From the NCBI GenBank assembly GCA_032718475.1, contig JAUCBJ010003554.1, forward strand, positions 1 to 34,259: a DNA stretch of 34,259 bases. The letters run 5' to 3'. Made by a program: the position numbers and the translations under genes. The first letter of the stretch is position 1, and each line of letters begins with the position of its first letter. This document shows, piece by piece, positions 20,795 to 31,032 of the stretch. This DNA is from Nemertoderma westbladi. Taxonomy: Eukaryota; Xenacoelomorpha; Nemertodermatida; Nemertodermatidae. A model generated the notes under the pieces. That model did not search any database and was not told where the DNA came from. It worked only from the letters and a program-made list of their open reading frames with translations.

Positions 20795-21134
20795 AATATT
20801 TTTTCTGTAGCATGATGCTTGGTTTTCAACATATATACAGTAAGTTTATTATTTTTTAGTAAAAAATAGATGATTACAGCAGTATCGCATTTACTGACGA
20901 AATTTCATATTTTTAAATAAATATAACAGTACTTACTCAGTTTTTAAGACTTGCATTTTAATTTTCACATTTTTTACTCAAAATAGATAGATAGACAATT
21001 TGTTGTCAAAGAATAGTTAAGGAATGTCTCGCACAGTTTATTCATGGGATTTTTCAGTGAATCTAATTTCGCAATAAAAAAATGTCAAATTAATAGTGCT
21101 AAAACCCAGCATCACTCTGTAGAACCAATATATT
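20795..21134. repeat. 340-bp inverted-repeat unit, copy 6
   Basis: Starts AATATTTTTTCTGTAGCATG and ends CATCACTCTGTAGAACCAAT. Mirror of copy 1. Confidence 0.7.
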
Positions 21135-21641
21135 ATAAAAAAAATGTAATATACTATATTAACACTGACACATTGACTTACCTACACATAGTTGCAACAC
21201 TACAGTGTATACATGAGACATTGTTTCATAATGTTACATATCGAATAACACTATTACTGCTATATCTAGCACATACTCACCACAACAATCAATACCCTAC
21301 ATCTAAACATTAATTATCATTCCATCTTATATTCAAACGTAATTAACCTGTCAATATTGTACTGATAATGTATGTAGAACAAGTAAATTATTATTATTAG
21401 TTAGATGTATTTCGTATTAATTAATATGCATTTTATGCTATCGAAATCATTAGAATAATTGGATCTCGTTGGTAACATATGCTATAGTATAGAATTCAAT
21501 GAACAATAATTTATAATTGATACTACCACAAGCTATTTGTAAACATCTGCGACCAGTTATGATGAATAAATCGATATTGAATAATTATTACTTGGCATTC
21601 AACAGCTATAACTCGGATATTTATCGCCTTTTTCTCTCGAG

Positions 21642-21715
21642 GTTGGGTGGAAGAGTGGGTGACGAGTTGTGAGGAGTTATAACAGTCCCGAGTTCGAACC
21701 CGGTTGAATATTTTG
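21642..21715 (+). repeat. tRNA-derived SINE-like promoter, right arm
   Basis: TGGAAGAGTGGG at 21649-21660 matches the pol III A box (TRGCNNAGYNGG) at 11 of 12 positions. GTTCGAACC at 21693-21701 fits the B box core. The 32-bp spacing is that of a tRNA. The stretch does not fold as a tRNA: the T stem and acceptor ends do not pair. It is therefore best read as a SINE head or tRNA relic, not a working tRNA gene. SINE body and tail are not identified. Confidence 0.5.
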
Positions 21716-22169
21716 TTATCTGAAAAATTGCGAAATTAAATTTAGTTACTGGTGAAAAATAGTAGAAGACTGGTTGCTGAAAAATAGCGATTTGAAAAAT
21801 AGTAGACGTTACCTGTAGACACTCGTAGCACCTGTAAAATAAAGGTTGGTAAATATGAAAATACTGGTTGCTGAAAAATTGCGATTTGAAAAATAGTAGA
21901 AGTTACCTGATGCTAAGTGTAGACACCCGAACACCTGTAAAATAAAGGCTTATGATTGGATGCAGTACTAGAGTTGGGTGACTAATAACGCCTCTAGCGG
22001 AATAAGCGGGAACTTGAGAAGTTACCATGGTAACGGTTGAAATGCTGACATCTGATTGGTTGAAATAATAACGACCACTGCAAAAGGTTGAAATGGTGGC
22101 TTCTGATTGGCTGCAGTACCAGAAATGGATGGTAATGATGGACTACGGGTGACCTTGGCCGAGGGGCCA

Positions 22170-22455
22170 TGTATCCTATACTACTCACGAAGAGATGCGC
22201 ATATGGCGGGCGGTGGTACCCGAAACAACCAGGAGGATATGCGAATACGTCGAATGGGGGTCCCCTGAATACCCACGAGACGGAGCCTATCAATACTACA
22301 GTACTGACAAAGGAAAAAAACGACTGAACGATATGCCGATACATACTGTAGATCTTATGATCCTGCGGGTTCAGGCATGGAGGCTAATGACTTTGTATGG
22401 GCCGAACGGCCCGAACCTGATGTTTCCAGTCAAGGAGGAATCGACTAACGGTTAG
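22170..22455 (+). pseudogene. Frame-broken mirror of the 92-aa open frame
   Basis: Counterpart of 8012-8290 with one additional A in the run at 22314-22320. A different frame (22195-22455) happens to remain open and should not be taken as the gene. Confidence 0.3.
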
Positions 22456-23370
22456 GGTTAGAGCTCGTCGTCGGTGTCCATGAGGGTCTGAGGATGAGTG
22501 GGTAATTCAACAAAACGCTAACAATGATACCGGACTGACTGATTGAACCAGAGTGGCGATGGTAGTCGCTGATGTATATATATTATATATATTATATATA
22601 TCATGTATTGATTGTTAGTAGATATTTTTTTATAGTATTTGTTTATTAAATTGTCTTCAATGTCTATATTGATAATATTGTGTGCTGTGCTGATTTTACT
22701 TATTTTTCATTTTATAAATCTTGCTGTGGCCGTTTTAATCTACTAAACTGCCGTATCAATTTCATGATATTTTAATGGATATGCAATTTAACTTCTTCTT
22801 TCTATTAACTTTCAATGCAATCAAATATAACTGTAAAGCTATTGACTTTCGTGTTATTGTTTTGCTGTTACTTCGAGAAGGGATTTGAATCCCATCGGAT
22901 TACTGATTAATTCCCATCATCGAGATGGGAATACTTTATAATGAAACAGTGTGGTGGTCCGCGGGATAGTGGGAAGGGATGGGACTGTTGCTGGTTGGTG
23001 GAATGTGACTGCCTGAAAAATTAAAACAAACAAAACTTCCAGACTTCTATATTTTTACTTTCAAAACAAAACGTCCAAAACATTTCAATGCTGAAGTACT
23101 GTTCAAGTCCCATGGATGTATGGTTGATAAACAGATAAAAAGGGGCAGAGGGGGGTCAGGGTTTCTGGTAGACTATAGTCCCCGCGATGATGGCTGAGGT
23201 TACTCTTACTCAATAAACATATAAATCAGAACGAGTTAATATAATGGAACGATGCCTTTCGTGGCGTTAGCATACTCAAATTTATTAGGGCCTAATATTT
23301 ATTATTACGAGTAAGGGACTTTAGTATAATCAGAACGCAATGTTTGATATTTATACAGTACTGCAGTATG

Positions 23371-24469
23371 CAGTAAAACCTGTTGTCTGACAGCAGACAG
23401 GTCTGCATGTTGATGTACCGTATTGTACCGTGGAGATCAGAGATTATTGCCATACATCCTGATTGACGACCGTGTATCACGTTACTGCAAGTTGACACAT
23501 AAATTACATTAATATCTATGGGACTACACCTACCTACATTCACCCTACACGTGCATCTACATGTAGGCTACACATACCTACATGAAGCCTCTATGTAGGC
23601 TATACCTCTACGCAAAAGATATACCCTGGAGTTGGTGATCAGTTGACAGTACTGCAGTAACTACAGAACTACAGTAGTAGGGCCTACTGTATTACTGTAT
23701 TAGGCCAACAACTGTTACTGTAGTTAAAGGTGAAAGGCCTAGCCTAGACAACAGACAGCCAGACTGCCAGACTAAGGTAGGCCTAAAGCTGTAAACTGGT
23801 AAAGTGCTGTAAAGTTTATCTCATAATCAGAGACAGGGGGGGGGGGGGTTAACTGAACGCAAATCCCAGCTTGGCGGCAATTAATATCCCGCCTCAATGT
23901 TAAATTCTCAATTTAAGGACAGAACAGGAGCAGGTTACTGGGTTACAGTGGCACGATATTTAAACTAAACACAATACTGCAATAGAACAGGCAGACAGGT
24001 TACAGTTTTATTTTTGAGAGTAATCAGCTGTTATTTGCGTCGAATTTACCCTGGAGAGGGGTGGAGTGGAGGTGGAGTAGGCCTATCTGCATAATCCAGT
24101 AATCATATGCCTGGGCAGTGGGCTGGCAGCCTGGGTGCCTGGATGTTTAAAGGGATTTTGATAAATTCAGAAATGCTAGGCCTACAGTATTTATTTATTA
24201 CAGCCAGACAGTACAGCAGTATTACCTGTAGCATAGGTCTACCTTTCTTAGCCATCTTGATATATTTCAGTATTTACCATAATTGGATTGTGATTTGGTC
24301 GCATTTGGGTCCTCCAGTCTGCCAGTCATGAATGAAAGGAAAGTGCTTGAATTGAAGAACAAATCGGCAAGTAAAGGCTTGCTTATGTCTATATATCTAT
24401 CCAATATTCAGCTATGAGCACTACTTCCTGACTTATAATTCTACAGTTCATAGTTCTGTAGTTGCTCAA
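23371..24469. other. Intergenic, upstream of first SLC18B1-like gene
   Basis: Rich in GGCCTA, GTAGGC and TACTGCAG words, with a G run at 23836-23848 and GGAGCAGGTTAC at 23927, a family terminus also seen in the PMPCA intron. It presumably carries the promoter and 5' UTR. A frame at 24107-24331 is open but shows no family resemblance. Confidence 0.4.
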
Positions 24470-25903
24470 ATGGGTAACTCTGATGATGAAAACACTCGGT
24501 TACTGAACGATGTCAACATTTCACAGACCATCATAAATAGTACCGGTATAGAACACACTTCAACAGCAGAAATAAAAGGTCCACCTCGCCCACCTTTAGA
24601 GAGAAGGCAACTAATAGTGTTAGCTTGTATTTCTGCTATATCATTATGTATGAGTGCGTGTTATAGTTTGTTATCACCTTTCTTTCCAAGAGAAGCTCAA
24701 GTTAAAGGCTTAACTGAATCCGAAATCGGAATTGTATTTGCTATATACGAGTTCATTGTGGTGCTTTCTAGTCCAATATTTGGTCGAACTATCTCTATAA
24801 TAGGACCCAAGTTTATGTACATCACTGGCGTGGGAATAAGTTTATATTGTTCGGTGCTATTCGGCCTCCTAGAATACTGCCCAGATGGGCCATTGTTTTT
24901 GTGGATGTGTTTGATTGTAAGGACTTTTGAGGCTATTGGCGCGAGCGCTTTCTACACCGCCTCCTTTGTAATAATCGCTGCAGAATTTCCGGATCGCATT
25001 TCGACAATGTTCGGGTATGTGGAGCTATTTAACGGTTTAGGTTTTATGATCGGCCCTCTTTTCGGGGGAGCGCTCTATGAAGTTGGGGGCTTCTCTCTGC
25101 CATTCTTTGTAATGGCCAGTATATTGGCTGTAATTACATTTCTTAACTACTGTTACTTCCCCGAAATAACTCAGATAAAAGGAAAAACTGGAAACTTTTG
25201 TAAACTATTAATATTTCCACAAATTATATGGTGCACCATAATGATAGTCATTGTCTCCATTGCCTTAACCTTTTATAATCCAACTCTGGAACCATTCTTC
25301 AACACTTTTAATCTGTCGCCTTTCGAGGTTGGTGCTGTTTTGACTGGAATTGGTGCTATATACGCTATGAGTGCCCCTATTTTCGGACACTTTGCTACAC
25401 TTGGACATAGAGAGAGAGTTGTAATGGTTCTAACATCTATATTAACACTTGGTTCCTCCTATATATTCGTTGGCCCGGCACCATTCTTTGGAGTGGATTC
25501 GCAGTTATGGATCGCACTATGTTCGATGGCCGTTTACTCCTTCTCATTGGCTCCATTTTGTATTCCGCAATTCGAACTACTTCTCTGCAGTGTCCACGAG
25601 GCAGGGTATCCTGATAATCTAGAGACCACTGGTCTCATTTCTGGTCTGTTTAACTCCATGTTCTCATTGGGTGCATTCGTAGGTCCTCTACTTGCTGGAT
25701 ACCTCACAGAAATGTTAGGATTTCAGTGGGCTGCATTCGCCTTTGGTTGTGGCGTGCTGTCGCTATTTCCGATTTCGGTTGGATTTCTGGTGTTAAGAGC
25801 CTTACAGACAAAGACAAGAGGAAATGGAGACGATACTAATAATTACTCTGGAGTCAACCAAACACAGTTATTATTGGACAATAATGATAGTGTAACAATC
25901 TGA
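24470..25903 (+). CDS. MFS vesicular transporter, SLC18B1-like, copy 1
   Basis: A complete intronless frame of 477 residues for a 12-helix major facilitator. SLC18B1 of vertebrates is reported as a proton-coupled vesicular polyamine transporter; substrate here is inferred only. The cytosolic N-terminus (1-45) has ENTRLL at 7-12, an acidic dileucine sorting pattern. Helix 1 is about 47-70. SPIFGRTISIIGPKFM (101-116) is the motif-A loop after helix 2. GYVELFNGLGFMIGPLFGG (182-200) is the motif-C helix typical of drug/amine antiporters, echoed by SGLFNSMFSLGAFVGPLLAG (391-410) in the second half. A polar loop near 232-245 separates the two halves. The C-tail is short and Asn/Asp-rich. Length suits the family. 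Its DNA is a patchwork of identical and diverged tracts against the second copy. Start chosen as the first ATG, with G at +4. Confidence 0.88.
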   Translation: MGNSDDENTRLLNDVNISQTIINSTGIEHTSTAEIKGPPRPPLERRQLIVLACISAISLCMSACYSLLSPFFPREAQVKGLTESEIGIVFAIYEFIVVLSSPIFGRTISIIGPKFMYITGVGISLYCSVLFGLLEYCPDGPLFLWMCLIVRTFEAIGASAFYTASFVIIAAEFPDRISTMFGYVELFNGLGFMIGPLFGGALYEVGGFSLPFFVMASILAVITFLNYCYFPEITQIKGKTGNFCKLLIFPQIIWCTIMIVIVSIALTFYNPTLEPFFNTFNLSPFEVGAVLTGIGAIYAMSAPIFGHFATLGHRERVVMVLTSILTLGSSYIFVGPAPFFGVDSQLWIALCSMAVYSFSLAPFCIPQFELLLCSVHEAGYPDNLETTGLISGLFNSMFSLGAFVGPLLAGYLTEMLGFQWAAFAFGCGVLSLFPISVGFLVLRALQTKTRGNGDDTNNYSGVNQTQLLLDNNDSVTI

Positions 25904-26228
25904 TTATTAATTATATTAGTTGTTGCTTTTTTCTGTAATAATGTTGTGATTGTGAATATTCATGTTTCTTACCGACTTTTAATTTAAGTTTCATCTATTT
26001 ATTTGACGACATCCCCATTTAACATACTTTTGTATATCATTGTTAAACGCTGAAATTAGAGTACACATTGACAATCATAGTTATTGTTTTATATATCAAA
26101 ATGCTATTTTTCCTAAATTATTTTTTATTTAATCATTCTTAATCGATAGTTTTGTTGTATTGTAATTACTATTTAATTGCTTCTAACTTTCTAAGTAGAT
26201 CTGTTCTCCATACCATGCAGTATTAAAC
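25904..26228. other. 3' flank of first SLC18B1-like gene
   Basis: AT-rich with no open frame of note; presumed 3' UTR. No AATAAA lies here; the nearest are at about 26399 and 26484, inside inserted elements. Confidence 0.4.
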
Positions 26229-27230
26229 GCCCATGTGAAGAATATCAGAATACCATTTCACTTTTCGGTCGAAATTTTATTGGAATTTTATATATGAAGA
26301 ATTTGTAATATTTAAATTTATCTTCATTAAGTGTTTGATAGAGCTTATTTCTATCTTATAATCTGTACACAGGCCACTTTAATATGTAGAATCTTGAAAA
26401 TAAACAAATTAAGCTAATTTCTAGTCCTCCAAAATCATAATTTTATGTTAATTTCTAGCCCCTATTTTCTTCTTAAAAACGCTTAATAAACTTGTAATTA
26501 GCATCGAATGAGTCCTATAAGTGCCAAAAACAGACAAATATACAGAAACACTCAATCAAGCCAACTTTTTATATTTAGTATTAAAAGTTCTTCAAACTGC
26601 TGCGAATCCAAGCACTCGTCTAGGGAAAAAATTACTCAAACTGTTTATATTTTCGTTTTTAACAACCCGAACTCCAGTCTCCCTCTCTGACTCCTTATTG
26701 TTGTCCGTTTTACTTCCACCAGCAGTTGTAAACTGCCGATGTTATAAAGTTTTATATTATAACAACTTTTAAATTATTAATAATAAACAAACCCCACTAA
26801 ACACTAATCCGTACTTATAATAATATAATGATATTAATTTTTTGATTCTGTTTCTACTAATAATTAATGAATAAAATAAATTGTCTTGTCTTACCTCGTT
26901 GGGGTGTATCTTAAAAAAAAGTGCCGATGTTATCAGATGTCAAGTTCAGCTACATCCTGTTTGTCATTTTTAATGTAAATGTTTAAGTGAATGCGCCAGT
27001 AGTCGTGAAAAAACCTTATCTTTTTACCCTTATTTTCTAGTCCTCCAAAATCTTAATTTCTAGCTAATTTATGGATTCTTGAAAATTCTACAAATTAAAG
27101 TGGCCTGCCTATACAGATACTAATTCGTTTAATGTTTTGGTTAGATTCAGCCTTTCTCTTTTTGGTCTTCATAACATCTTATCATGGAGGTAAACCGTAA
27201 AGTTAAATATAACAGCAGAAATTCTGGTAT
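26229..27230. mobile_element. GCCCATGTGAAGAAT element, copy A, interrupted
   Basis: Starts GCCCATGTGAAGAATATCAG and is homologous to the element at 28830-29115 on both sides of an insertion: left part to about 26371, right part from about 27106. Its right end stops at ATTCTGGTAT and lacks the final TCTTCACATGGGC present in copy B. Confidence 0.65.
26372..27105. mobile_element. Nested element with GGCCACTTTAAT termini
   Basis: Begins GGCCACTTTAATATGTAGAA and ends with its inverted form (TTCTACAAATTAAAGTGGCC). Subterminal TTCTAGTCCTCCAAAATC occurs near each end in direct orientation. About 734 bp, non-coding, sitting inside copy A of the previous element. Target duplication is not clear. Confidence 0.65.
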
Positions 27231-28043
27231 AAAAAGATACGCGAATCCGAACAAGGTATTATAAATATTTAAAACTTGCTATAAAAAATAGCTTGAGATT
27301 ATTACAGTATTAATTATGAGAGAGAGAGAGGGGATTACGGATGGATATATGGGTGGGTATGCGTGCGTATCCATGGGCTTCTGGGCTTCTAGCCTATAAG
27401 GCAATGTAGAAATTAGAGAGACGCGATATAATTATCATTTTAATTTCAACTTTAAATTGTGAATGTAATAAATATATAAACGCGCGTGGAAATTTTTTTA
27501 ACGACTCTGAATATTGCTGCTGTTTTCAGTTGATTGTTCAGGCTGCTCACTTAATTTTCTTGTTCGTATTATTTGCCATTAAATACTTATATTCCGGTTA
27601 AAATTGTATTTTCAAGCTTGGTACAGAATCCTTACGTACATTATGGTATAGCATATCTGTTGTATTTGTGCTGTAGTCTGTTTATTTAGAAAGCCACGTA
27701 CTTATATTGCATGTCGCATCCATTCCAAGACGTTCATTTTACAACGTTTGTGTGATACAACTACTTACTTTGTTTGTAGAATGTTTATTATGTATTTATT
27801 TATTCTCACTGACTCGCTCACACTTCAATCATGTGCACGTGTACGTCTGGTTAGCAAACACTGCTGCGTTCCAATTTATAAAAATATATATATAAAAGCA
27901 AAAATTTACAGCCCCTTTTCCCTCTGGCTGTCAGTGTACCGTAACCGCGCAGTGACTGCAGTATCATAACGAATCTGTCATTATATATATATATACGTTA
28001 ATATAATGTGTTTTTATTTCCGCTTTTTACTTTTTGTTTGTTT
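27231..28043. other. AT-rich intergenic stretch
   Basis: Contains a GA microsatellite at 27317-27333 and a short TA run near 27984. Open frames at 27707-27969 overlap each other in different phases and resemble nothing. Confidence 0.4.
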
Positions 28044-28829
28044 AATAGGGTTGGTGCGCGAAAAAATTGTTGGGCAAGAAACAATTGAATAAGGGGTAAC
28101 AAGGTGCCCTGAATCGAGTGGCGGGGTGTGTTTTTGTAAAAACACGTGGAAACGGTCGAAATAGCGGGTTTAAGTAAGCGCGGGAAGCCAGTTTTGAACA
28201 TCGGCTGTGATTGGCTGCTACATATTTGACGTCACTACGCAGTGCTCTGATAATTTCTTATACTGGTTTCTATGGAAGGTGATTTTAGGTCCATTAAAAT
28301 ACACATTTATTCTCTATCATTTCATACGTGCCTTATATCAATTGAAAGCAGAGAGTCTTGCGCGTCTTTTGACACTACAATTAATTAAATATTCATGGTG
28401 ATTAACATTGATTAAATGAATACATTTACAATTATAAACTCGCAGATACCTCTGTGCATGCACTCAACCACTTAGCCCTAGACACCTATTGCATTGCAGT
28501 ATCGGAGTAGGCCTAATGCTCTATTGTTGCTTAAGTTCATTAAGTTAAGTAAACCTACCGCTGTACCACTCTTACACTACCGGTGACACATTTCAACTTA
28601 ATGAACCTAAGCTGCAATACAATGCAATAGGTGGATATGGCTGCGTGGTTCAGTACTACTTGCATACTGGTCAGGCAATCTGCGAGTTTATAATTGTGAA
28701 TTGATTCATTTAATCAATGTTCATCACCATGAATTTAATTAATTGGTGCCAAAAGACGCGCAAGACTCTGCTTTCAATTGATATACGCCACGAAATGATT
28801 GAGAATAAATGTGTATTTTAATGGATGCC

Positions 28830-29115
28830 GCCATGTGAAGAATACCAGGATTTCACTTTTCGGTCGACTTTTTATTGGAATTTTATATATGTCGATATTT
28901 TATTTATTTTAATTTATCTTTATTAAGTGTTTTATAGCGCTTATTTCTGTGTTATATATAACCTGTACGTCATATACTAAATTCGTTTATTGTTTTGGTT
29001 AGAATCAGCCCTTCTCTAACCTGTATTTTTGGTGAAAGCCTGGTATTCATTCTTCACATGGGGGTAACTGCAAAGTGAAATATAACGGTAGAAAGTCTGG
29101 TATTCTTCACATGGG
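28830..29115. mobile_element. GCCCATGTGAAGAAT element, copy B
   Basis: Its terminal inverted repeats are GCCATGTGAAGAATACCAG and its reverse near 29094-29115 (CTGGTATTCTTCACATGGGC). An additional internal copy of the right terminus lies at about 29039-29061. It is nested in the right half of the foldback element. Confidence 0.75.
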
Positions 29116-29183
29116 CCTCAAATACTGTATGTCTGTATGTTGCAGCCAACCACTGCTGATTTTCAAAATTGGCTTCCCGGTAT

Positions 29184-29730
29184 GCGTATTCCCAATCCTT
29201 ACACTAGTAGGAACACATTGAATTGCAGCCTGGGATTGGTTAGTGAACTACTATTTGATTGGTCGTTGAAATCATATAAGGAAGGGAAAGAGGGGTCTAA
29301 CTAGGTTTTTTTTATCCTCAGTTGGCAGGTAGAAAGTGTTCCAAACGCTGTAAGGAATAGAGAAATTGGTTATTATTACAATTTATTCGTTCGGAAAAAT
29401 CAAGGAGAAAATGGTATGTAAAACGATTCCTTATACAACATTATTTCCACTCTAAATATATGTATACTGCTATTCGTATATATTTTTTACTGTCGTCTGA
29501 CAATGAACCGTTAATTGGCAGATAATCCCTACATGATTTCACCCAATTTCTTCAATCCTTACAGCGTTTGGAACATTTTCTACCTACCAACTGAGTATAA
29601 AACCTTACACTAGTTCGACCTCTCTCCATTCGTTACATGATTTCAACGTTAAATCACATAATAGCTTATTAACCAATCCCAGGTGTTAATGTAAGAGGTG
29701 TTCCTAGTAGTGTAAGGATTGGGAATACGC
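29184..29730. mobile_element. GCGTATTCCC foldback element
   Basis: Termini of about 33 bp pair with one mismatch (GCGTATTCCCAATCCTTACA on both ends). Inverted similarity continues inward through CCTGGGATTGGTTA and CAGCGTTTGGAACA. TCCCGG occurs at 29175-29180 and 29731-29736 and may be the duplicated target. The interior is non-coding. It splits the right arm of the larger foldback element. Confidence 0.75.
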
Positions 29731-30067
29731 TCCCGGGCTTACTTAAACCCGCCATTTCGACCGTTTCCTCGTGTTTTTTACAAAAAACACACCCCGCCAC
29801 TCGATTCAACCTTGTTTGTTATTCCGTATTCGATTGTTTCTAGCCCAACAATTTTTTCGCGCACCAACCCTATTTTACATAACGAGAGAACCTGACGTAG
29901 TGCAATGGAGGGGGATGGTAAGAAACTACACGAATATTCGTCACAAAAATACTCGAATATTCGTTGATACTTAAGTATATTACTACAGTATTAGAATTAT
30001 TATTACAATATTATACAAGAATAATCATAAGTATAAGCATAATTAGCTTAAGCACAATTTTCGTTAG

Positions 30068-30270
30068 CATAAGCTGTATAAAAATTCCCAAAAGTTATAT
30101 AAAAATTCGCAAAAGTTATATAAAAATTCTTAAAAGTTATATAAAAATTCCTAAAAGTTATATAAAAATTCCCAAAAGTTATATAAAAATTCGCAAAAGT
30201 TATATAAAAATTCCCAAAAGTTATATAAAAATTCGCAAAAGTTATATAAAAATTCTTAAAAGTTATATAA
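30068..30270 (+). repeat. 21-bp minisatellite
   Basis: About nine to ten copies of AAAAGTTATATAAAAATTCN plus one base. Only the bases after ATTC vary (cc, gc, ct, tt). The period is a multiple of three, so one frame stays open as a KSYIKI-type repeat; this is a by-product of the array. Confidence 0.85.
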
Positions 30271-30528
30271 CAGTATAAAAGTTCCTAAAGGTAAACCGCT
30301 ACCAAATCACCAGGGCGATACATATTTTCCAACTTCATATCGCAGTGCGACATTATTTATCAGTATGTCACTACGCCATATACTGTACATTTATTATGTA
30401 TATCCAGAATGTCACCGCGTCATTATTAGGTTGTTCTAGAAAGTTTAAGTGCATAACTACAGTACAAATAATTCCCCACAAATAAATAAAATTAGATTCG
30501 CCATTATTTATAATTAGCACTTTTAACT

Positions 30529-30719
30529 ATTTACATACTTTATGTGTAAAGTAGCACTTTACAGTGTGATGATCCGAGTGGATGTGTTACACGAACGAAC
30601 GTTAGTGAGTGAGTGAAAATAAAGCCACGAGGATCAGAACACTGTAAAGTACTTTGCAAACAAGTATGTATGTATAGTTTTATAACAAAATTTTAACATT
30701 ACGAAATGATTGTACATAT
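30529..30719 (+). mobile_element. Short inverted-repeat element, copy 2
   Basis: Direct homolog of 6879-7067 across its whole length, including GTGATGATCCGAGTGG and CCACGAGGATCAGAAC. The core differs at a few bases only. Confidence 0.75.
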
Positions 30720-30940
30720 ACATAATAAGTGATAGAAACTGCACAAATTATATTAGTTGCTGTATAAATAAATGTAAAAATGACATAAATTATGTTATAA
30801 ATAAGTTAGCTTATATCTATGGTGGCGTTTGTAGCCATGTTATAATAATATAGCTAGGCCTTACTGGTTATTAATAGCTATACCCCGCCTACCGGTAGGT
30901 AATGCAGTAGACCTATCTGGCTTTCAGGCAAATTTCCACC

Positions 30941-31032
30941 TATTGTTTACGTGGTATCCAATGACGGCCTTAAGTAATGTCTCCTTTAGTGGACATTACT
31001 TAACGCCGTCATGGGTTACCACGTAAACAATA
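30941..31032. mobile_element. 92-bp near-perfect hairpin element
   Basis: 44-bp arms (30941-30984 and 30989-31032) match at 39 of 44 positions around a 4-nt loop. The ends read TATTGTTTACGTGGTA. Probably a minimal MITE. No target duplication can be seen. Confidence 0.8.

Larger units (their letters stand above)
16737..23370 (-). repeat. Giant inverted repeat, right arm (6.6 kb)
   Basis: Reverse complement of 7090-13766. Compared with that arm it lacks 54 bp in the tandem repeat (right-arm position about 21775), has ten additional bases near 20092, four near 19622, and one additional A near 22320. All of these damage or alter open frames that are intact on the left. Homology ends at ctgcagtatg (23361-23370). 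Confidence 0.9.
28044..29874. mobile_element. Large foldback element with two nested insertions
   Basis: The left half (28044-28545) is the inverted homolog of the right half, which is scattered over 28577-28829, 29116-29183 and 29731-29874. The outer arm carries GGTTGGTGCGCGAAAAAATT and GAGTGGCGGGGTGTGTTTTT. The arm interior carries AAGACGCGCAAGACTCTGC. The right half is split by a GCCATGTGAAGAAT element and by a GCGTATTCCC element. Removing both leaves a symmetrical hairpin of about 1 kb with a loop of about 30 bp. No protein frame is credible. Confidence 0.75.

Noticed and set aside
21642-21715. Functional tRNA gene
   Set aside because: Acceptor and T stems do not pair, despite good A and B boxes.
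7077-23395. Target-site duplication around the giant palindrome
   Set aside because: The flanks (atgttgta before 7090, cagtaaaacctgttg after 23370) share no convincing direct repeat, so I do not call it a transposon.
24107-24331. 74-aa hydrophobic frame upstream of the first SLC18B1-like gene
   Set aside because: No family resemblance and no counterpart upstream of the second copy; likely chance.
29964-30278. 104-aa frame with KSYIKI repeats
   Set aside because: Created by the 21-bp period of the minisatellite.
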